Source: Bryobacterales bacterium
GTDB lineage: Bacteria > Acidobacteriota > Terriglobia > Bryobacterales > Bryobacteraceae
NCBI GenBank assembly: GCA_003166865.1
Contig: PMUP01000068.1
Location: 62,001-126,000, forward strand
Length of the DNA: 64,000 bases
Direction of reading: 5' to 3'
Shown: piece by piece, positions 10,060-18,955 of the stretch
Position numbering within the stretch: the first letter of the stretch is position 1
How the letters are laid out: the number at the start of each line of letters is the position of its first letter
Notes under the pieces: generated by a model
Databases searched by the model: none
What the model was told of the DNA's origin: nothing
Seen by the model: the letters and a program-made list of their open reading frames with translations, nothing else
Made by a program: the position numbers and the translations under genes

Positions 10060-10632
10060 TTAGAACATGGTGCGCGAATACACTCCGCTGCCCGACTCGG
10101 GCGACGTCAAATAGCATTCCGCCGCATAGGTGATCTCGCCCGGTTTCAAGTTTGCGGGAAAATCCGCGGCCCGCGCCGAAGGATCGTTCGCCCAGTCCCG
10201 GACCTCGCCACTGGTTTGATCCAAGGTCGCGGGCGTCCCAAAGGAACTCGCGCGCAGAGCCTGGTTTCCCAATACGTAACGCTCGGTCACCACCGCATAG
10301 CCCTTGTTTCCGCATTTTCCGGCGGGGCTTGGGCAGTCGGAAGCATGTACCACTCGAATCTTGCTGAGGATCAAAACGCCCTTGCCGCCACGCACGTCAA
10401 TACCCTTGGCGTCGGCAACGCTCAGCGCGATGTTCTGGTTGGGCCGCTGCGAAAAATTCAGGCCCTGCGCATACATGCTCGCGACGTCGTGGCTAATCTG
10501 ATAAGCGTTGTCGTTCTGGCTCGCGTTGCTGGTCACCAGCAGCACACCTATGGACAGCGGCACCAGAAAGATCGCGCCCAGTGCATAGAGCCGGATAGAC
10601 GTCCCGGCGGGCTGTTTGAAGCGGCGATGCAT
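10060..10632 (-). CDS. Single-span exported protein, possibly pilus-associated (TadE/TadG-like)
   Basis: ATG 10632 has GAGG about 8 bases upstream, better than the longer TTG start. The 190-residue protein has a basic N-terminus and one hydrophobic helix (RLYALGAIFLVPLSIGVLLV), then a soluble exported domain with a Cys pair (DCPSPAGKCG). This resembles minor pseudopilins of Tad systems, but no Tad gene is nearby, so the assignment is weak. Confidence 0.5.
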   Translation of the reverse strand: MHRRFKQPAGTSIRLYALGAIFLVPLSIGVLLVTSNASQNDNAYQISHDVASMYAQGLNFSQRPNQNIALSVADAKGIDVRGGKGVLILSKIRVVHASDCPSPAGKCGNKGYAVVTERYVLGNQALRASSFGTPATLDQTSGEVRDWANDPSARAADFPANLKPGEITYAAECYLTSPESGSGVYSRTMF

Positions 10633-10842
10633 GCTGAACCTCAACTTTAAACCATGCCGCCTCCGGTTTCCAGACGGCTTTCCCGTTGATCTTGGTAGGA
10701 ATCCGACTTAGTACCTCACTGAGGTTTAGTTTCAGTTCGGTAGCCGCATATGTCCACCGGTACTCTAGCGTGAGAGGTCATGCGCAACTATCCGGTTGCC
10801 TTTTCCGGGCAATCCTGCTAACCTGCAATCAGGAGGTTGCAC

Positions 10843-11301
10843 ATGAGTTCCGAGGATCGCATCGAAAAACACGTTCTTATTCGTGCGCCCCGCGCCCGGG
10901 TCTGGCAAGCCCTGGCGGATGCGGAACAATTTGGCAAATGGTTCGGCGTTAAGCTCGCGGGATCGTTCGCGCCGGGAGCTCGCCTGCAGGGAAAAATCAC
11001 ACACAAGGGCTATGAGCATGTTGATTTTGAGATCACCGTCGAGCGCATGGAGCTTGAACGGCTCCTTTCCTGGCGCTGGCACCCGCACGCGATCGACCCC
11101 CATGTCGATTACTCCGCCGAGCCCACAACTCTGGTCGTCTTTGAACTGGAGGACGCGCCAGAAGGCACGTTGCTCAGGGTTGTGGAATCGGGTTTCGAAG
11201 GAATTCCGCTGGCTCGCCGGCTGGAGGCGTACCGCGGCAACGAACAAGGCTGGGCCATACAGGTGAAAGCGATCGAGCGTTATGTCAGCCAGACGGCTTA
11301 A
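10843..11301 (+). CDS. SRPBCC (AHSA1-like) domain protein
   Basis: ATG 10843 has a strong AGGAGG at 10831-10836. The 152 residues follow the START/SRPBCC pattern: VLIRAPRARVWQALADAEQF, then WFGVKL, RLLSWRWHPHA, TLLRVVESGFEGIP and a C-terminal helix. These proteins form a hydrophobic cavity and often act as ligand-binding or AHSA1-like proteins of unknown substrate. The gene overlaps the following ArsR regulator by 20 bases, a frequently seen pairing in which the regulator controls the operon. Confidence 0.88.
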   Translation: MSSEDRIEKHVLIRAPRARVWQALADAEQFGKWFGVKLAGSFAPGARLQGKITHKGYEHVDFEITVERMELERLLSWRWHPHAIDPHVDYSAEPTTLVVFELEDAPEGTLLRVVESGFEGIPLARRLEAYRGNEQGWAIQVKAIERYVSQTA

Positions 11302-11614
11302 GCCTAAAATAACTGCGCCAATTTTCGCGGCTCTGGGCGACGAAACTCGTCTGCGCATCGTGGCGCGCTTGTCCGCGGGCGGACCCATGTCCATCGCGCA
11401 TCTCACCCGCGACGCTTCGGTCACTCGCCAGGCCGTCACCAAACATCTCCACGTGCTGGCCCACGCCGGCCTTGCGCGCAGTGCTCGTTTGGGCCGCGAA
11501 AGTGTTTGGGAGCTCCAGCCCGAACCTTTGGATGCGGCGCGCCGTTGCCTGGACGGAATTTCCGCCCAGTGGGACGCCGTGCTGGATCGTTTGAAGACCT
11601 TCGTAGAGGACTAA
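11282..11614 (+). CDS. ArsR-family winged-helix transcriptional regulator
   Basis: A 110-residue HTH_5 protein: PIFAALGDETRLRIVARLSA, recognition region TRDASVTRQAVTKHLHVLAHAG, then the wing ARLGRESVWEL. There is no CxC metal site, so it probably senses something other than arsenite-type metals, as in the SRPBCC-linked subgroup. It overlaps the upstream gene and is likely translated coupled to it, acting as an autorepressor. Confidence 0.88.
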   Translation: MSARRLKPKITAPIFAALGDETRLRIVARLSAGGPMSIAHLTRDASVTRQAVTKHLHVLAHAGLARSARLGRESVWELQPEPLDAARRCLDGISAQWDAVLDRLKTFVED

Positions 11615-11674
11615 GCCCGGCTACACCCGGTCAGCTTCAGCTAAAGTAAAAGTTGGCTTAAAAGGATTCCGGCC

Positions 11675-11920
11675 GTGCCCTTATACGATTTCAAATGCCT
11701 GGACTGCGGCGAGCAATTCGAGGCGCTGGTTCTCAAAGCCAGCACGCCTTCCTGCCCTGCCTGCCAGAGTGCCCACCTGGAGCAGCTCATCTCTATGTTC
11801 AGCGTGGATTCCGCATCCACGCGTCAAACCAATATCGACCGCGCTCGCCGCGCCAACGTCAAGGGCCATCGCGATAAAGCCATCGCCGATGCCGAAGCCA
11901 TCCGCGATCACGACGACTAA
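11675..11920 (+). CDS. FmdB-family zinc-ribbon protein
   Basis: A GTG start gives MPLYDFKCLDCGEQFEAL, the hallmark opening of the FmdB regulatory-protein family, with CxxC (CLDC) and CPAC forming one zinc site. The tail (RQTNIDRARRANVKGHRDKA) is charged. Eighty-one residues is usual for the family. Suggested roles are transcriptional regulation, not proven here. It stands alone between the ArsR gene and a secreted protein. Confidence 0.8.
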   Translation: MPLYDFKCLDCGEQFEALVLKASTPSCPACQSAHLEQLISMFSVDSASTRQTNIDRARRANVKGHRDKAIADAEAIRDHDD

Positions 11921-11981
11921 CGCATTCGCACTTTTTCCGCCCTGCATGCAGCACTCGTGAAAGTAGTATGATGACCAAGCT

Positions 11982-12953
11982 ATGAAATCTTCAAGAACAA
12001 AGCTGTTCGCATGCGCGTTGGTGCTGGCCGCTGGCGTAGCACGGTTGTCGGCTGAATCCATCAACCCGCCCACCACGGCGCAAACCGCGCCCATGAGCAA
12101 GCAGGAGAAGAAGAACCTGGACATGGTTCTGGAGTGGTGGCGCGTGGTGATCCAAAACCGGCAGATGGACCAGGCCGGCAAGTATCAGGCCGAGGATTAC
12201 ATCCAACACAATCCCAACGTTCCGACGGGCCGCGCGGGATTCGTCGCGTTCTTCAGCAAATTGCCCAAGCCTAACGTCGCCGATCCCGGTAAGCTCGCCA
12301 ACCAACCCGTGGTGAAGGGCGCGAAAGGCGATTTCGTCTGGCTGATCTTCGAAACGGAATCGAAGGACCCTCGAGATCCATCCAAAACGTATCACTCCAA
12401 CAGTTTCGACGTTCTCCGCATCCAAAACGGCAAGGTCCAGGAGCACTGGGATAGCGCGCAGAAAATGCCCGGCACCGGCAATATCCCCACGGGCGTTTCT
12501 CCCAAGCCGCCGTCGGAATGGAACACCGGCGCCGACAAGCTTTCCAAGCAAGAGAAGGAGACGCTGGCTTTGGCCACCGAGGAATTAAAGGACATGTTGC
12601 AGTACGGCCATCTCGAACTGGCCGACAAGACCATGGACCCTGGCTACATCCAGCACAATCCCAACGTCCCGCAGGGGCGCGATGGCTTCAAGGCGTTCAT
12701 GAGCCGCATTCCCGGGCGCGGGCCGGGGGATGCCAAGGAGATCAAGCCGGAATGGCCGAATGCGCCGGTCTTGACGCTGATCAATGGTCCCTATTCTTTG
12801 ATGATGTGGGATCGCACTGTCAAAGATCCCGACGATCCGAGCAAGATGTACAAGTGGAATCACTACGACGTGGTTCGCATGGAGAACGGCCACATCAAGG
12901 AACACTGGGATGAAGCCCGGATTAATCCGCCGGCGCCGAACGCGAACAAGTAG
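11982..12953 (+). CDS. Exported protein with two SnoaL-like (NTF2-fold) domains
   Basis: A signal peptide (MKSSRTKLFACALVLAAGVA) is followed by two homologous copies of about 130 residues. Each carries a WxxV/YxxxL helix, a Y(I)QHNPNVP.GR.GF segment and a final NGK/H...EHWD motif. This is the pattern of SnoaL-like polyketide cyclase/aldol-condensation-related proteins (COG4922 type). The tandem duplication inside one polypeptide is unusual compared with the common single-domain form. Enzymatic activity is not established for this group. Confidence 0.8.
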   Translation: MKSSRTKLFACALVLAAGVARLSAESINPPTTAQTAPMSKQEKKNLDMVLEWWRVVIQNRQMDQAGKYQAEDYIQHNPNVPTGRAGFVAFFSKLPKPNVADPGKLANQPVVKGAKGDFVWLIFETESKDPRDPSKTYHSNSFDVLRIQNGKVQEHWDSAQKMPGTGNIPTGVSPKPPSEWNTGADKLSKQEKETLALATEELKDMLQYGHLELADKTMDPGYIQHNPNVPQGRDGFKAFMSRIPGRGPGDAKEIKPEWPNAPVLTLINGPYSLMMWDRTVKDPDDPSKMYKWNHYDVVRMENGHIKEHWDEARINPPAPNANK

Positions 12954-13191
12954 GAACGGACGGCTCTGGCATCCTGGCGTCCAGCGAGACCCAGCGCCCA
13001 GTAATATAGAGGTATGCCGTTCGCCCGTTCCCTCGCTAAGAGCGACAAGATCGTATTCAGCCGGTCGGCACGTTGCAACGACTTGCCAGCGACCCGCGCG
13101 CCGAATCGCAACAGTCTCGGCGCGACCTCCTGACATAATTCGGATCGACTTCGATGTCACTCTTATACATAGGAGGAGTTACCCGCAAGCA

Positions 13192-14562
13192 ATGGGTTAC
13201 CTAAGTTTAGAGGATGCGCTGCAAGCCGCCGGGAATCCGGTGGAACGATTGCGTAATTCGCAGATCGGACCCTATGCCTTTCCCGTGGTGCGCCCCGAGT
13301 TCACGAACTGGAGAGATGAACAACGCGCTTGGAAAGAAAGCTGCGCCCTGTTCGACCAGTCGCACCACATGACGGACCTCTATATCCAGGGCCCTGACGC
13401 ACTCAGATTGTTATCTTACCTGGGCGTAAATAGCTATAAGACTTTCAAGGTAAATCAAGCCAAGCAATTTGTTGCGTGTAACCATAATGGATACGTAATT
13501 GGCGATGCGATCCTCTTTTATCTGGACGAAAACAAATTCAATCTCGTCGGCCGCCCTCCGGCTCATAACTGGGTGCAATATAACTTAGAGACTGGCGGCT
13601 ACAATGCATCCGCGGAACGGGACGAGAGATCCGCTGTCAACCAAGGCCGCAGAAAAGTCTTCCGATACCAAATTCAAGGCCCGCATGCTCTTCGCGTAAT
13701 GGAGAAGGCCACCGGCAAACCCGCGCCCGACATCCGGTTCTTTCATATGGATGTATTCACCATCGCAGGCCGCAACGTGCGCGCCTTGCGTCATGGAATG
13801 GTAGGGCAGCCCGGTTGGGAACTGTTTGGCCCCTGGGAGGAAGGCGACGCAGTCCGCGACGCGATTGTGAAAGCCGGTCAAGAGTTTGGGATTCGGCAAG
13901 TGGGCTCGCGAGCTTACCCCACCACCTGCCTCGAATCGGGCTGGGTTCCGTCGCCACTTCCGGCGATTTATGTTGGCGACGAGATGAAGGGGTACCGGCA
14001 GTGGTTGACCACGAAGAGTTATGAAGCCACGGCTTCACTCGGAGGCAGCTTTTACTCAGATGACATCACTGACTATTACCTGACTCCCTACGAGCTGGGC
14101 TACGGGCCATTCGTTAAGTTCGATCATGAGTTTGTTGGACGAGCAGCGCTTGAAACAATGGCCGATAATCAGCGGCGCAAGAAAGTAACTCTGGTCTGGA
14201 ACAGCGAAGATATTGCGCGTGTTTTGCGTTCTTTGTTCCGTGCCGGCGATATCGAGAAATATATCGATTTACCTTTAGCGAATTACTCGACGTTGCCGTT
14301 TGACAAAGTGCTGAAAGACGGCCAGATCATCGGACTATCCACATACAGTGGCTACACCTACAATGAACGCGCGATGATCTCGCTGGCGATTGTCGATATC
14401 AAGCACAGCGAGCCGGGCAGTGAGGTCACGCTGGTCTGGGGTGAAGAAGGGCGCGGGTCGTCGAAGCCGACCGTCGAGCGCCACAAGCAGACCGAAATCC
14501 GTGCGACTGTCGCGGCGGTTCCATACGCTGAAGCTGCGCGCGTTGCATATCGGCCGCATTAG
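13192..14562 (+). CDS. LigM-like tetrahydrofolate-dependent aromatic O-demethylase
   Basis: Start at ATG 13192, the first codon consistent with the family N-terminus (EDALQAAGNPVERLRNSQIG). AGGAGG lies about 15 bases upstream, a long spacing. The 456 residues match, segment by segment, what I know of vanillate/3-O-methylgallate O-demethylase LigM and syringate demethylase DesA: YPVV/FPVVRPEF, LFDQSHHMTDLYI, GSRAYPTTCLESGWVPSPLP, GYGPFVKFDHEF and TVERHKQ near the end. The family (related to GcvT) transfers the methoxyl methyl group to tetrahydrofolate. Two cupins follow, suggesting an aromatic or methoxyl-compound catabolic unit. Confidence 0.85.
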   Translation: MGYLSLEDALQAAGNPVERLRNSQIGPYAFPVVRPEFTNWRDEQRAWKESCALFDQSHHMTDLYIQGPDALRLLSYLGVNSYKTFKVNQAKQFVACNHNGYVIGDAILFYLDENKFNLVGRPPAHNWVQYNLETGGYNASAERDERSAVNQGRRKVFRYQIQGPHALRVMEKATGKPAPDIRFFHMDVFTIAGRNVRALRHGMVGQPGWELFGPWEEGDAVRDAIVKAGQEFGIRQVGSRAYPTTCLESGWVPSPLPAIYVGDEMKGYRQWLTTKSYEATASLGGSFYSDDITDYYLTPYELGYGPFVKFDHEFVGRAALETMADNQRRKKVTLVWNSEDIARVLRSLFRAGDIEKYIDLPLANYSTLPFDKVLKDGQIIGLSTYSGYTYNERAMISLAIVDIKHSEPGSEVTLVWGEEGRGSSKPTVERHKQTEIRATVAAVPYAEAARVAYRPH

Positions 14563-14575
14563 AATATATACGACG

Positions 14576-14992
14576 ATGGCGTATATTTTTCACCAAGACG
14601 ATCTCCCCAAGCTGGTCGCCGTGGTTCCAGGCCGCGAGCGCACCTTCTTCGTCAACAAGGAATTGACCAACATCGACGACATGCTGGCGGGCGTGATGGA
14701 GTACAAGGCCCACGGCTCTTCGCCCTACCATTACCACGAGGTTTGCGAGCACTTTTATTTCATCATGGAAGGCAACGGCACGGTGGAAACCGAGGAAGGC
14801 GTGCGCCCCGTTGGGCCGGGCGACCTGGTCTTCATTCCGGCGGAGGCCAAGCATCGACTGCGCGCCAGCGAGACCGGCCTGTTCTATTTCGAATTCCAGG
14901 CGCCCAATCGCTTCAAGACCCACATCCTGGACGGCATTCCCGACGATCTGCGGTGGAACCGCGTGGATGGCCGGGTCTGGGTGCAGACGTAG
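14576..14992 (+). CDS. Cupin-domain protein
   Basis: A 138-residue single cupin. Motif 1 reads SPYHYHEVCEHFYFIMEGNG (His, His and Glu metal ligands) and motif 2 reads PGDLVFIPAEAKHRL (His ligand). It probably binds a metal and acts as a small dioxygenase, isomerase or sensor. The ATG lies 13 bases after the LigM-like gene's stop, so the two are probably co-transcribed, with a role in the same aromatic pathway inferred. Confidence 0.8.
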   Translation: MAYIFHQDDLPKLVAVVPGRERTFFVNKELTNIDDMLAGVMEYKAHGSSPYHYHEVCEHFYFIMEGNGTVETEEGVRPVGPGDLVFIPAEAKHRLRASETGLFYFEFQAPNRFKTHILDGIPDDLRWNRVDGRVWVQT

Positions 14993-15004
14993 AACGGAGC
15001 TGCC

Positions 15005-15352
15005 ATGACCACCACACTCACCTTCATCGATACCAACAAGCTGCCGCGCGTGAAGACCCCGCAAGGCGAAGCCACCGAGATCCTGACTCAGCGGCTGGCC
15101 GGCGCGAAGAATGTTCTTGGAACGCTGCGCTGGCTTTCGCCCGGCGAGAAATTTCAAGCCGATCCGATCGAGAAGCACCAGCTCATTTACCTTATGGAAG
15201 GCAGCGGCAAAATCCGTCTCGATAATAAGGACTACGACGTTTCGCGCGGCGCGGGGGTCTACCTTGGGCCGTCGGAAACCGCGACCATACAAGCTGGCGG
15301 CAGTTCACCGCTCAAGCTTTTTCATCTGGTAGTCCCGCGCATCCCGGCTTAG
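15005..15352 (+). CDS. Second cupin-domain protein
   Basis: A 115-residue protein with a cupin core (HQLIYLMEGSGKIRLDNKDY, then GAGVYLGPSETATIQAG). The first metal motif keeps one His but lacks the usual HxH pair, and motif 2 lacks the His, so metal binding is doubtful. It is 12 bases downstream of the first cupin, in the same likely operon with the LigM-like demethylase. Confidence 0.75.
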   Translation: MTTTLTFIDTNKLPRVKTPQGEATEILTQRLAGAKNVLGTLRWLSPGEKFQADPIEKHQLIYLMEGSGKIRLDNKDYDVSRGAGVYLGPSETATIQAGGSSPLKLFHLVVPRIPA

Positions 15353-15476
15353 AACGGCTCAAAACCACCGCCGGCGGTGCCGCGCGGCCATCACCTCACT
15401 CATCTCCCACGGAAATTGAACCACTTAAGCTTGGCAACTCGCGTGCCTTCATACAGTGCGTAAGGAGGACAAGAAA

Positions 15477-15737
15477 ATGAAAACGAAAATTCTGGCGGGC
15501 TTGCTTCTGGCGGGTAGCGCGGCGTTCGCTGCGCCGCGGATTTCTTTCGGAATCGGCATTGGCGTCCCCGCTCCCGTAGTGGTGGCTCCTGCTCCGATAG
15601 TAGTGGCCGCGGCTCCGTGTCCTGGACCTGGCTACGTGTTCATCGACGGTTATTGGCGGCCAGGGCCGGCTGTTTGGCGCGCGCCCATCCGCTATGAAGG
15701 CCGGCGTTTTGAACACTTCGATCATTTTCGCCGCTAA
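15477..15737 (+). CDS. Small exported protein with YWxPGP motif
   Basis: Start at ATG 15477, 9 bases after AAGGAGG. The signal peptide KTKILAGLLLAGSAAFAAP leads to a proline/valine-rich linker (VPAPVVVAPAPIVVAAAP) and a GYVFIDGYWRPGPAVWRAP segment. Repeated Y-x-W/GYW motifs of this type occur in small bacterial envelope proteins of unknown role. Periplasmic or surface location is likely. Confidence 0.7.
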   Translation: MKTKILAGLLLAGSAAFAAPRISFGIGIGVPAPVVVAPAPIVVAAAPCPGPGYVFIDGYWRPGPAVWRAPIRYEGRRFEHFDHFRR

Positions 15738-15792
15738 CGGGGAAGCGGCGAGCGCCCGGCCGATACGTGAGGCTTCCCGGCTTTGATCCAGC

Positions 15793-16002
15793 TCACTTGC
15801 CCTGGCTGTGATCCCGGAACACGGTTTCATCTCGATACACAACTTCGAGAAACTCACCCGTGGTCCACGCGCCGGAGGTAGCCCCGTATCGGCCATCGGT
15901 AGTGAGAAACATCGTGGTTGGTTGTTCTGATAATCCCGCGCTGAAGCCCCACGGCATGGAACCCCGCGCATTGGCCCGACCACCATCACGCCAGTCCCCG
16001 GC
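15793..16002 (-). pseudogene. C-terminal coding fragment of an exported-type protein
   Basis: Seventy codons without a start and directly preceded by an in-frame stop read coherently: DGGRANARGSMPWGFSAGLS, then TTDGRYGATSGAWTTGEFLE and VVYRDETVFRDHSQ before TGA. The composition looks protein-like rather than random. I interpret it as the surviving 3' end of a gene truncated on its 5' side. Family not recognised. Confidence 0.35.
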
Positions 16003-16030
16003 TCACGCTGGGGTGTAAAATAGCTGGCTA

Positions 16031-17051
16031 ATGTGGCGACTAACATTGCTACTTCTCCTCGGTCTCACGTTTGGTCATTCACAACCACCAACTCCAGTGC
16101 CGTCGGTCAAACGTGATCAGCCAAAGCGGCCATCCCCTGGCGCAAGAGATCTGCCCGAGGGCGATAAGCGCGGCACTGAGCAGTCTCCTATTGTTGTCAA
16201 GGTTCTGCCATCCGCAAAGACTCAAGATGAACCCGCCGGCAACAAGGCAGAAACACTCGATAGGCCGTCCGCCGATTGGTGGATGGTTCGCCTCACGGCG
16301 GCCATTGCCGTAATCGGCCTCATTCAAACCATTGTGTTTGGCATACAGGCTTATATGCTGAGGCAGACTATCTCCAAAATGGATGAAATTGCCCAGAGTC
16401 AGACGCAAGACGTTCAAGCGTCTATAGCCGAGGCCACCCCGCGCCGCTAGTGCGATGGAAGGCGTTGCGGCTTCCATGGCGACCAACGTTGAGGAACTCA
16501 AGGTAAGTGTCGGTATTAGCCGAGACATAGCCGATACGCAAAAACTCGTTACCGAGCTGCAAAGTCGTCCCTATCTTTCCGCTGCTTTTAATACGGCCCT
16601 GTTTCAGGATGCCAACCACGTTTTCGAGGTGCAAGCCACTTTGCGTAACCACGGCAACACCCCCGCCTACGACGTGACCTTTAGGGCCGCCGCTGGAATC
16701 GTCCCTGCACCAATCCCTGAAGACTTCGGGTTTCCATTGCTCGATAACAGCGCGGGTGCCAGCGTCAGTTTCCTCGCTCCGGGGACTCACAAGCTTATTT
16801 CACGAAATGTCTTGAGCAGAGTACATGACGATGAAGTGGATTCTGTCAAATATGGTACCGGGTCCCAGTGTCTTGCAATGTGGGGCGTCGTCAAATACCG
16901 AGATGCCTTTGAGAAGTCGCGTCAGCTCAGATTTGCATTCACCGTGCTCTGGATTCGATGGCTCAAGGGAACGGACAAAGACAAAGACGGGAACCCGTTG
17001 CCGGAACAAATCTTCAGTGCCGACACCATGCATCACAACGGTGCAGATTAG
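16031..17051 (+). pseudogene. Single-span membrane protein with a one-base frameshift
   Basis: Two adjacent reading frames (16031-16450 and 16455-17051) form one protein. Part one has a signal peptide, a Pro-rich linker, a membrane helix (AAIAVIGLIQTIVFGIQAY) and the start of a coiled coil (LRQTISKMDEIAQSQTQDVQ). Part two continues that coiled coil (ASMATNVEELKVSVGISRDI) and adds a beta-rich domain with LRNHGNTPAYDVTF. Reading ACCC instead of ACCCC at 16437-16440 restores a continuous frame (IAEATRAASAMEGV). Similar membrane-anchored coiled-coil proteins are common bacterial unknowns. A sequencing error is an alternative. Confidence 0.7.
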
Positions 17052-17243
17052 CCAAACCCATATGAATCAGGCGATGTCAACCAACATCTACCTCACCACC
17101 CGGCCGTCGTAGTTCTGGTTTGTTGTACAATTTATTTTCGGTTCGATCTTCGCGCCCAACTTGATCAGCGGCTCGGGCGCTTCCCAAAACCCCGCCGTGG
17201 GAATTGCTCCGGATTCGCGGAATTCGGGCGAACGGAGGTTCCC

Positions 17244-18374
17244 ATGAACGAGGTATTGCGTGTTCTTCAGGTGGAAGGCTCCATCCTCGACGCCTCGTCG
17301 AGCGAACGCGCTCTGGCGAAGGCCGGCTACTCGCTGCACTGTGAGCGCGTAGTGAATGCGGCCGAAATGCGGGCCGCGCTGGCCGAGCAGCCTTGGGATG
17401 TCATCATCTCGGACTATCGCCTGCCGCAGTTTGATGCACCCGCCGCGTTGCTGCTGCTGCACGAGAGCGGCCACGACATCCCATTCATTGTGGTATCCGC
17501 GGCGATCGGTGAAGAGCTGGCCTTGGCGATCATGAAATCCGGCGCGCAGGATTACCTGCTCAAGGACGATCTCGCGCGTCTGGCTCCCGCGGTGGAGCGT
17601 GAACTCCAGGACGCGCGGACGCGGAAAGACCGCGCGATGGTTGCGGGCGCGTTGCAGCAGAGCGAGGAACGTGTGGAGGCACAACGAGCCACGCTGGAGC
17701 GTCAAACCGTCTCGCTGCAGCAGCGCGAAACGCTGCTCAGAGAGATTCATCATCGCGTGAAGAACAATATGCAGGTGATGTCTAGCCTGCTGAGTCTGCA
17801 AGCGCGCGCCGCTTTGAATCCGGAAACCCGCAGGATGCTGGAAGACAATCAGAACCGCATCCAATCCATGGCTCTGCTGCATGAAATCCTGTATCAATCC
17901 GAGGATCTCGCCATGGTGGACTTCCCGAAATACGTCTTGCGCACCGTGGATTACCTGTTTCGCTCCTTTGGAGTCAAGGATCGCCAGATTCGCCTTCACA
18001 CCGAGCTCGACCAACTCGCGCTCGAGCTCGACGATGCGCTGCCCTTCGGCCTGCTCATCAGCGAGGTAGTTTCCAACTCGTTGAAGCACGCGTTTCCGCA
18101 AGGCCGCGGCGGAGCGGTGTCCGTCTTCTTGCGCCAACAATCCGACGCAACCATTTCGCTGATCCTTTCCGACGATGGCATCGGACTGCCAAGGGAGCTG
18201 GATTGGACCACGACGCGCTCGCTCGGCTTGCGGCTGGTACGCGCCCTGGCTCAACAACTGCGAGGCATCCTCGAAATCCGCTCGCAAGCCGGCACCGAGG
18301 TCCGGCTTACATTTCAGGTCCGTCACAGGGACCCGATGGGCGGAGCAGAATTCCATACCAGCAATGGCGGCTGA
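17244..18374 (+). CDS. Response regulator-histidine kinase hybrid (receiver + HisKA_2)
   Basis: A GAACGGAGG site precedes the ATG. The first 120 residues are a receiver domain with phospho-acceptor Asp in VIISDYRLP and Lys in DYLLKDD. The usual first acidic pair after beta-1 is replaced (LQVEGSILDASS), so phosphorylation chemistry may be altered. A coiled coil (RVEAQRATLERQTVSLQQRE) links to a HisKA_2 domain (REIHHRVKNNMQVMSSLLSLQ) and an HATPase (SEVVSNSLKHAF; DDGIGLP). It is soluble, so it likely acts in a phosphorelay with another sensor. Confidence 0.88.
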   Translation: MNEVLRVLQVEGSILDASSSERALAKAGYSLHCERVVNAAEMRAALAEQPWDVIISDYRLPQFDAPAALLLLHESGHDIPFIVVSAAIGEELALAIMKSGAQDYLLKDDLARLAPAVERELQDARTRKDRAMVAGALQQSEERVEAQRATLERQTVSLQQRETLLREIHHRVKNNMQVMSSLLSLQARAALNPETRRMLEDNQNRIQSMALLHEILYQSEDLAMVDFPKYVLRTVDYLFRSFGVKDRQIRLHTELDQLALELDDALPFGLLISEVVSNSLKHAFPQGRGGAVSVFLRQQSDATISLILSDDGIGLPRELDWTTTRSLGLRLVRALAQQLRGILEIRSQAGTEVRLTFQVRHRDPMGGAEFHTSNGG

Positions 18375-18555
18375 TGCAAATCCGCCCCCCCGGCAGCTGT
18401 TTCGAACGGCTTGACATTATTTTGCTAAGCACCGGGCGACTTCCGTGGTAGAGTTGAGGAGTCTGAATTGTTTTGGCATCTTCGCATTCGTCCGGCCCGT
18501 CCGCCCTCGTTCGAACCTGCCCCGATTTACCAATCTGTAAGTCAAAAGGAAGAAA

Positions 18556-18864
18556 ATGAAGAATATTTTTGTAGGAAACCTCAATTTTGGAGCTACCGAG
18601 GATGCGGTTCGGTCCCTCTTTGAATCATATGGCACCGTCGAGCGTGTCAGCATTGTGACAGACCGTGACACCGGGCAGCCGAGAGGCTTCGGATTTGTCG
18701 AAATGAGCGCCAACGCGGATGCGGATCGCGCCATCGCGGAACTCAATGGCAGGGAACTTGATGGCAGAGCGCTGAACGTCAACGAAGCTCGCCCGAAAAC
18801 CGAGCGTTCATTCGGTGGCGGCGGCGGCGGTGGTGGTAAGCGCGGCGGCAATAAGCGCTGGTAG
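18556..18864 (+). CDS. Bacterial RRM-type RNA-binding protein
   Basis: A 102-residue single RNA-recognition motif: RNP2 IFVGNLNF near the N-terminus and RNP1 RGFGFVEM near residues 52-59, followed by a Gly-rich basic tail (SFGGGGGGGGKRGGNKRW). Such proteins are common in cyanobacteria, Bacteroidetes and Acidobacteria and bind single-stranded RNA, often in cold or stress adaptation. An AAAGGAAGAAA site precedes the start. The leader from about 18,410 is long enough for post-transcriptional control, but I see no defined structure. Confidence 0.9.
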   Translation: MKNIFVGNLNFGATEDAVRSLFESYGTVERVSIVTDRDTGQPRGFGFVEMSANADADRAIAELNGRELDGRALNVNEARPKTERSFGGGGGGGGKRGGNKRW

Positions 18865-18884
18865 CAGTTACAAAAAATGTGAAA

Positions 18885-18913
18885 GGGCGTGGGTTGGCAA
18901 TCGCACCACGCCC
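18885..18913 (+). terminator. Hairpin after the RRM gene
   Basis: GGGCGTGG pairs with CCACGCCC across a 13-base loop, 20 bases after the stop. No clear T tract follows, so termination may be partial. Confidence 0.45.
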
Positions 18914-18955
18914 CTCCGATTTCGCCCGCCTGGTAAACTCTCTCCCCGTTAGATA

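Noticed and set aside
17088-18356. 422-residue minus-strand frame antisense to the receiver-kinase gene
   Set aside because: Shadow frame; the sense strand encodes an intact receiver, HisKA_2 and ATPase domain.
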